Source: Casuarius casuarius
Taxonomy: Eukaryota; Chordata; Aves; Casuariiformes; Casuariidae
NCBI GenBank assembly: GCA_003342895.1
Contig: PTFA01000055.1
Span: 913,267 to 977,266 of the forward strand
Reading direction: 5' to 3'
DNA length: 64,000 nt
In this document: positions 60,121-64,000 of the stretch, piece by piece
How the letters are laid out: the number at the start of each line of letters is the position of its first letter
Position numbering within the stretch: the stretch's first letter is position 1
Notes under the pieces: generated by a model
The model's input: the letters and a program-made list of their open reading frames with translations, nothing else
Told to the model about the DNA's origin: nothing
Database searches by the model: none
Translations under genes and position numbers: made by a program

Positions 60121-63100
60121 TTCTTTTTCAGTATTTCACATTTTAGAGGTGATTGTTAGAATTAATATGCAGATGTTACTGGTACCAGCAGAAAACTCAG
60201 ATACAAATCCAAAATTTAAAATATTTGCCAAAAGTCTGATTTTTTTTTTTAGGTACCTTCTACTCCTGTCACCACAAGCTCTCCACAAATTCCCTCAGCT
60301 TTGTGCGTCTGTGTGAGTTTATGAAAAACTTTGCGCCTTAGACCCTTATGACCTTCCTTCCACCACAATCTGCAATTTTCTGATGTGATCACCACCCCAG
60401 CGGCATTTCTGCTGCTTCTGTCTTCCAGTTTTTGCTTCTGCAGAATGCAGGGTCTGTAACTACAGCTCAGACTGTGGCTTTCCGAGCAACATAGGATGCC
60501 GTGGAGAATTTGCATCTCAGAAATTAGATTTTTAAAGGATGTAGGAGATGAACGGAGTTGAGTAAAGGCAGTCATGTGCACATAAGGGAGAGGCATGAAA
60601 ATACATCATATAAAGTTCCTGGCTATCTAATTATGTTCAGGTATAAGGAACCTCAATTTCTGTTATTGTAAACAAAATTAATTGCACGTGAAACATTTTA
60701 TATGTTTTTAAAAAATTGCACTCAAACTGTGGACTTTAGAGTTAGATCCAGAAAAAAAGTCTAGGCTAGGGTGTGAAAAGCAGATCAGCCTAATCAAACC
60801 TTTGCATCTCCTCTCAGGATATTTTAGAAATTCTTCAACCCCTCATCTTGATTTAGTTTAAGCTTATGCACAAACCCAGATGGAGGCCAATTTTTTGCAT
60901 TTAAATGTGACCCAGGAGTATATCAGTCTCTCCAGGCAAATTGATTTTAAAAGATCTTAAGTGGTTAGTCAATATCTAATGGTGATTAATCATGGTGCCA
61001 TCAATTCTAAATGTAAAATTTCTCGTGGTATGGGTTTGAATGTGAATCCTAGTCAAGGCTTATTGCTATTCAGAGATTTAGGATTGATAATATTCACTAC
61101 AGAACTGATCATTTTAATCTTTTTTCTGTAATTCTCTTCATGGAGGCTTTAACAAAACACCTCCTCTGGCTATGGAGAATTCCAGGCTTTCCATTGATTT
61201 AGTTTCTCCCAGAGTAGCTCACACAAGATCAACAAATTTAAAACACACATTGGAACTAAAATAGTGGCTGATTTTCTTATTCAAGAGGCACTGTACAGTC
61301 ACAAACATATAGATAAAACAGCATAATGGACAACTCTCTCAAACTGTGTGTTATGCGAAAGAAAACAAATAAGCTTGCCAGTTCCTGTGTTTCCTTTGAG
61401 AAGAGAGAAAGAAGAGGAAACATTTAAGCATGACAGGCATAGACAAGAGAGAGAAAATACACTGGTTTCTGTACGTCCAGTACTGTAAGTTGTGTCCCAC
61501 CGAGTGTCTGGGAGACAAGCTCCAGTACTTGACTCTTCAATATCCTTGATACTCATGTTGTTTTGCTGATGTGATATACAGCTTATAACTACCAGGAAAA
61601 AGGTGAGTTCTGTGAGCAAGCAGGACCTGCGTACCTCAGTCTTTCTGTGTCACTATGTCCTCGCTGCTTTCTGCAGTCCTCACTGGCAACAGAAAGCACG
61701 TTCTTCAGGGACGCTGGTATCAAAAGAGCATGGATAAATCAATGTTAACTAGTCGGCCACTGAAGACAGTAACTTGACCAGTCAAGAAAGACATAGTGAA
61801 CTTAATATTGTCTGAACAATTTATTAACCAATAACACACTTGTACTCAGTATTCTTCCATGACTAATGCTAAAAGTAGGGAGTGTGGATTTTATGGTAGG
61901 AGAAGAGTTGTAAAATAGGATTTTTTTTCCCCTTTTAAAATGCAGACAAGTTTCATAAGCAGATAGTATCTTTGATGAGAAAATAGTAAATAACAATGCA
62001 GAAAGCTCCAGGTCACACAAACTGCTTTCCCATCTGTTCTTTAGTGATCAGGCATGAGAGATCCCAGGCAGGACAGCAGCACAGTGAAAATGTTTCATTT
62101 CAGAGCAAAGTGCCAAGACCGTATTAATGATGATTATGTTTCAGTGTACAAATACTCTCATTCCTGTCCATAACGATGGAGCATCAGGCAGGCAGTGGAA
62201 GGCTCACCTAATTTTAATCATATGGTGTTTTTCTTTTAGCAGTAAAGAAAATATTCTTGTTTGTGGGCAAAGAAATGTAAACCAGACAGAGGACCAGACT
62301 TTATTTTTACCTGCTTCCTAGCAGTCTCAGCAATCCCATTGCAACAGCTTCAGTTAAAGCTACACTCTAAACTGATAGCAGATGATAGGAAAGCTCATCA
62401 GCAGTGTACGGCTTTCCTGGGCACAACATGGGTGAGGTTGAACGGAGTGAGAGTCCTGGGAGGCAGCTGTTCTCATACCCACTCAGCCACCAGCTTCCTG
62501 GTGCAGAGAAGTCTCTGCGTTCCTGTGTTCCCATTTCTCAAACCTTTTTCATGCAAGGTTTTACAGACCTTACTTGTGATGCCCAGTGTAAACGCTAGGC
62601 TACTGACACATTTGAGAACCTCATCTGTCAACAATAAGGATTATGACAAAAAAAATCATATATCTGCATCCCCACTGGGAAAAAAACCCCAAAGGCAAAA
62701 TATTCAAGGCTTCAAATTTTGTGTTCCTCATCTATTTATTGATATATTTGTTTCATGTCTTCACCAATTTACTTAATGAAAATCATATCTGTCTGGAAAA
62801 TAACAGCTAAGTTTTGCTTGAATATGGAAAACTCACTCTGTCAGCCTGTAATATATTAAGCCTTCCAAACTGCCTTCTTTCATTACAGGCTACATTAAAT
62901 ATATAATTACTGTACCAGTAATATATGCAATATCTAATTTATTATACTGTGTACCAAAATGTGCTGCTTTCAATAAGTTCTGCTTCTCATCTAGATTTTT
63001 GATGACTGTTAGCCCCAAACCTGCTCTAGAAATCAAGAGATTTAAAGAGCCCCAGAGAATCCAGATTCTCACAGCAATTGATAAAAAGAGCTTTAAGTAA

Positions 63101-64000
63101 AATCGGTAGCATATAGTGCAGCAAATGAAAGACATACAGTAATGTAATAAAGTAACATTTTTAAAAGGGGAAATATAAGATAAATATGAGGAAAGACTTT
63201 TGCAGATGAGGTGTTTTATGATAAGAATAAATCTCCCAAAGAAAGTAAGGAATCATCACCTGTGGTTTTTTGCTCCTTGAATGGACAAAATTTTCATTAG
63301 GTTATTGCACGGTATTATTAGAGGTGTCTTTAGAAGGTGCTTTTTATTCCATGTCTGCTATGTCTATTCATCAGGGAACATATGTTTCTCATTGATTGCA
63401 GTAGGAATTACGTAAGTTGCTTGAAGTCAAAATTTCCACCCTCACATAACCTAGTTTTCCAACATTAAACTGAACAGTCAAAAATATATGCAAACTCCAA
63501 TGTAACCATATATATAAAATGTATGATATTTATAATTACTATGAGAAAATTGTTTTCTATTGATTACTTCAGGAGAGAGAAAAGACAACTGCATCACAGT
63601 GAACCCTGTGGTAATGTGATGAGAAAGGCCAATTATCTTTAAAAATTGTTATTAATAAGCTGTCCTCAATGTTATCTTGTAGAAGTTAATTAAAACAGAA
63701 GTCATATTAAATTTTTGTCAATTTTTATTAGTGATTACATTAGTATTTCTTAATGTTGTTATTTTTTCTCCTCTTCAGAGACAAGTAATGGAACAACTGA
63801 ATGTATTTGCTGCATTGTATCTGCCAGTTTATTGATGCACTGGTTAACAATTTTTATTATTATTTCCACACTAATGAAGTTGAATTAAGGACTTTGTTAT
63901 TATCTGGAAGGAAAACCCATATATAGGAAAGATGTGCAGAGGAAGATGCGCAATCAGAAAAACAATTTCACTGTAAGTCTGTCAGTTTTTGCCAGTCTTC
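60121..64000. other. AT-rich non-coding sequence to window end
   Basis: No gene was identified. The longest frame of the window, 62261-62776 (+, 171 codons), lies here without any recognised domain. A weak ancient repeat-like phrase (CATTGATTGCAGTAGGAATT followed by ACGTAAG) is near 63390. A strong acceptor (TTTTTTCTCCTCTTCAG, ending 63779) and a strong donor (CACT|GTAAGT, near 63972) frame a 190-base segment, but its frames are closed by stops, so it would be non-coding if it is an exon. Confidence 0.45.

Noticed and set aside
63385..63430. Ancient amniote repeat remnant
   Set aside because: The resemblance (ATTGATTGCAGTAGGAATTA) is too short to list as a separate element.
63780..63972. Coding terminal exon with GPI-signal-like hydrophobic C-terminus
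   Set aside because: Strong splice-like sites frame the segment, but the hydrophobic frame ends well before the donor and no matching upstream exon or family was recognised.

Overview
This window looks like vertebrate nuclear DNA, most likely from a bird, and it reads as a gene desert or the inside of a very long intron. The evidence is the repeat content. All recognisable interspersed repeats are CR1-type LINE fragments or older sauropsid/amniote repeat remnants. I see no Alu, B1/B2, MIR-type or L1 copies, and repeat density is very low, with about five clear interspersed elements in 64 kb. The sequence is AT-rich and CpG-poor, with occasional GC-rich islands. Turtle or crocodile is the main alternative, because CR1 is abundant there too, but those genomes usually carry more repeats.

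No open reading frame could be identified as a known protein-coding gene. The open frames are short (up to about 171 codons). Most lack a convincing start context, and none shows a domain I recognise apart from the decayed CR1 reverse-transcriptase C-terminus on the minus strand at about 3.07-3.29 kb. I found no rRNA, snRNA, Y RNA, 7SL or tRNA gene, no CRISPR array and no prokaryotic feature.

Layout: 1-2.5 kb, nothing identified. 2.49-3.41 kb, a long antisense CR1. 3.4-13 kb, AT-rich with two exon-like open segments. 13.0-13.7 kb, a GC-rich block, followed by an AT-rich 83-90 bp tandem duplication carrying two octamer (ATGCAAAT) motifs. 15.19-15.26 kb, an isolated CpG cluster. 19.8 kb, an ancient repeat remnant. 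28.0-28.5 kb, a sense CR1 ending at a homopurine tract. 29.2-29.6 kb, a striking ~355 bp imperfect palindrome, probably a foldback or MITE-like element. 31.4-32.3 kb, a repeat-free stretch dense in homeodomain-type TAAT cores, the best candidate for a conserved enhancer. 33.6-33.9 kb, a CpG-enriched stretch. 36.5-36.9 kb, a sense CR1. 47.4 kb, an A25 tract. 48.8 and 51.6 kb, further CR1-type fragments. 54.4 kb, a GT/AT microsatellite. 55.6-56.3 kb, a phase-compatible pair of exon-like segments on the minus strand. 59.05-60.1 kb, a GC-rich block with another exon-like frame. The last 4 kb has no identified feature.

I see no set of genes working together. If the window has a function, it is most likely regulatory (enhancers, lncRNA exons) rather than protein-coding. 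All exon-like calls are ab initio pattern calls with low confidence: segments with good-looking splice sites are expected by chance in 64 kb of AT-rich DNA.
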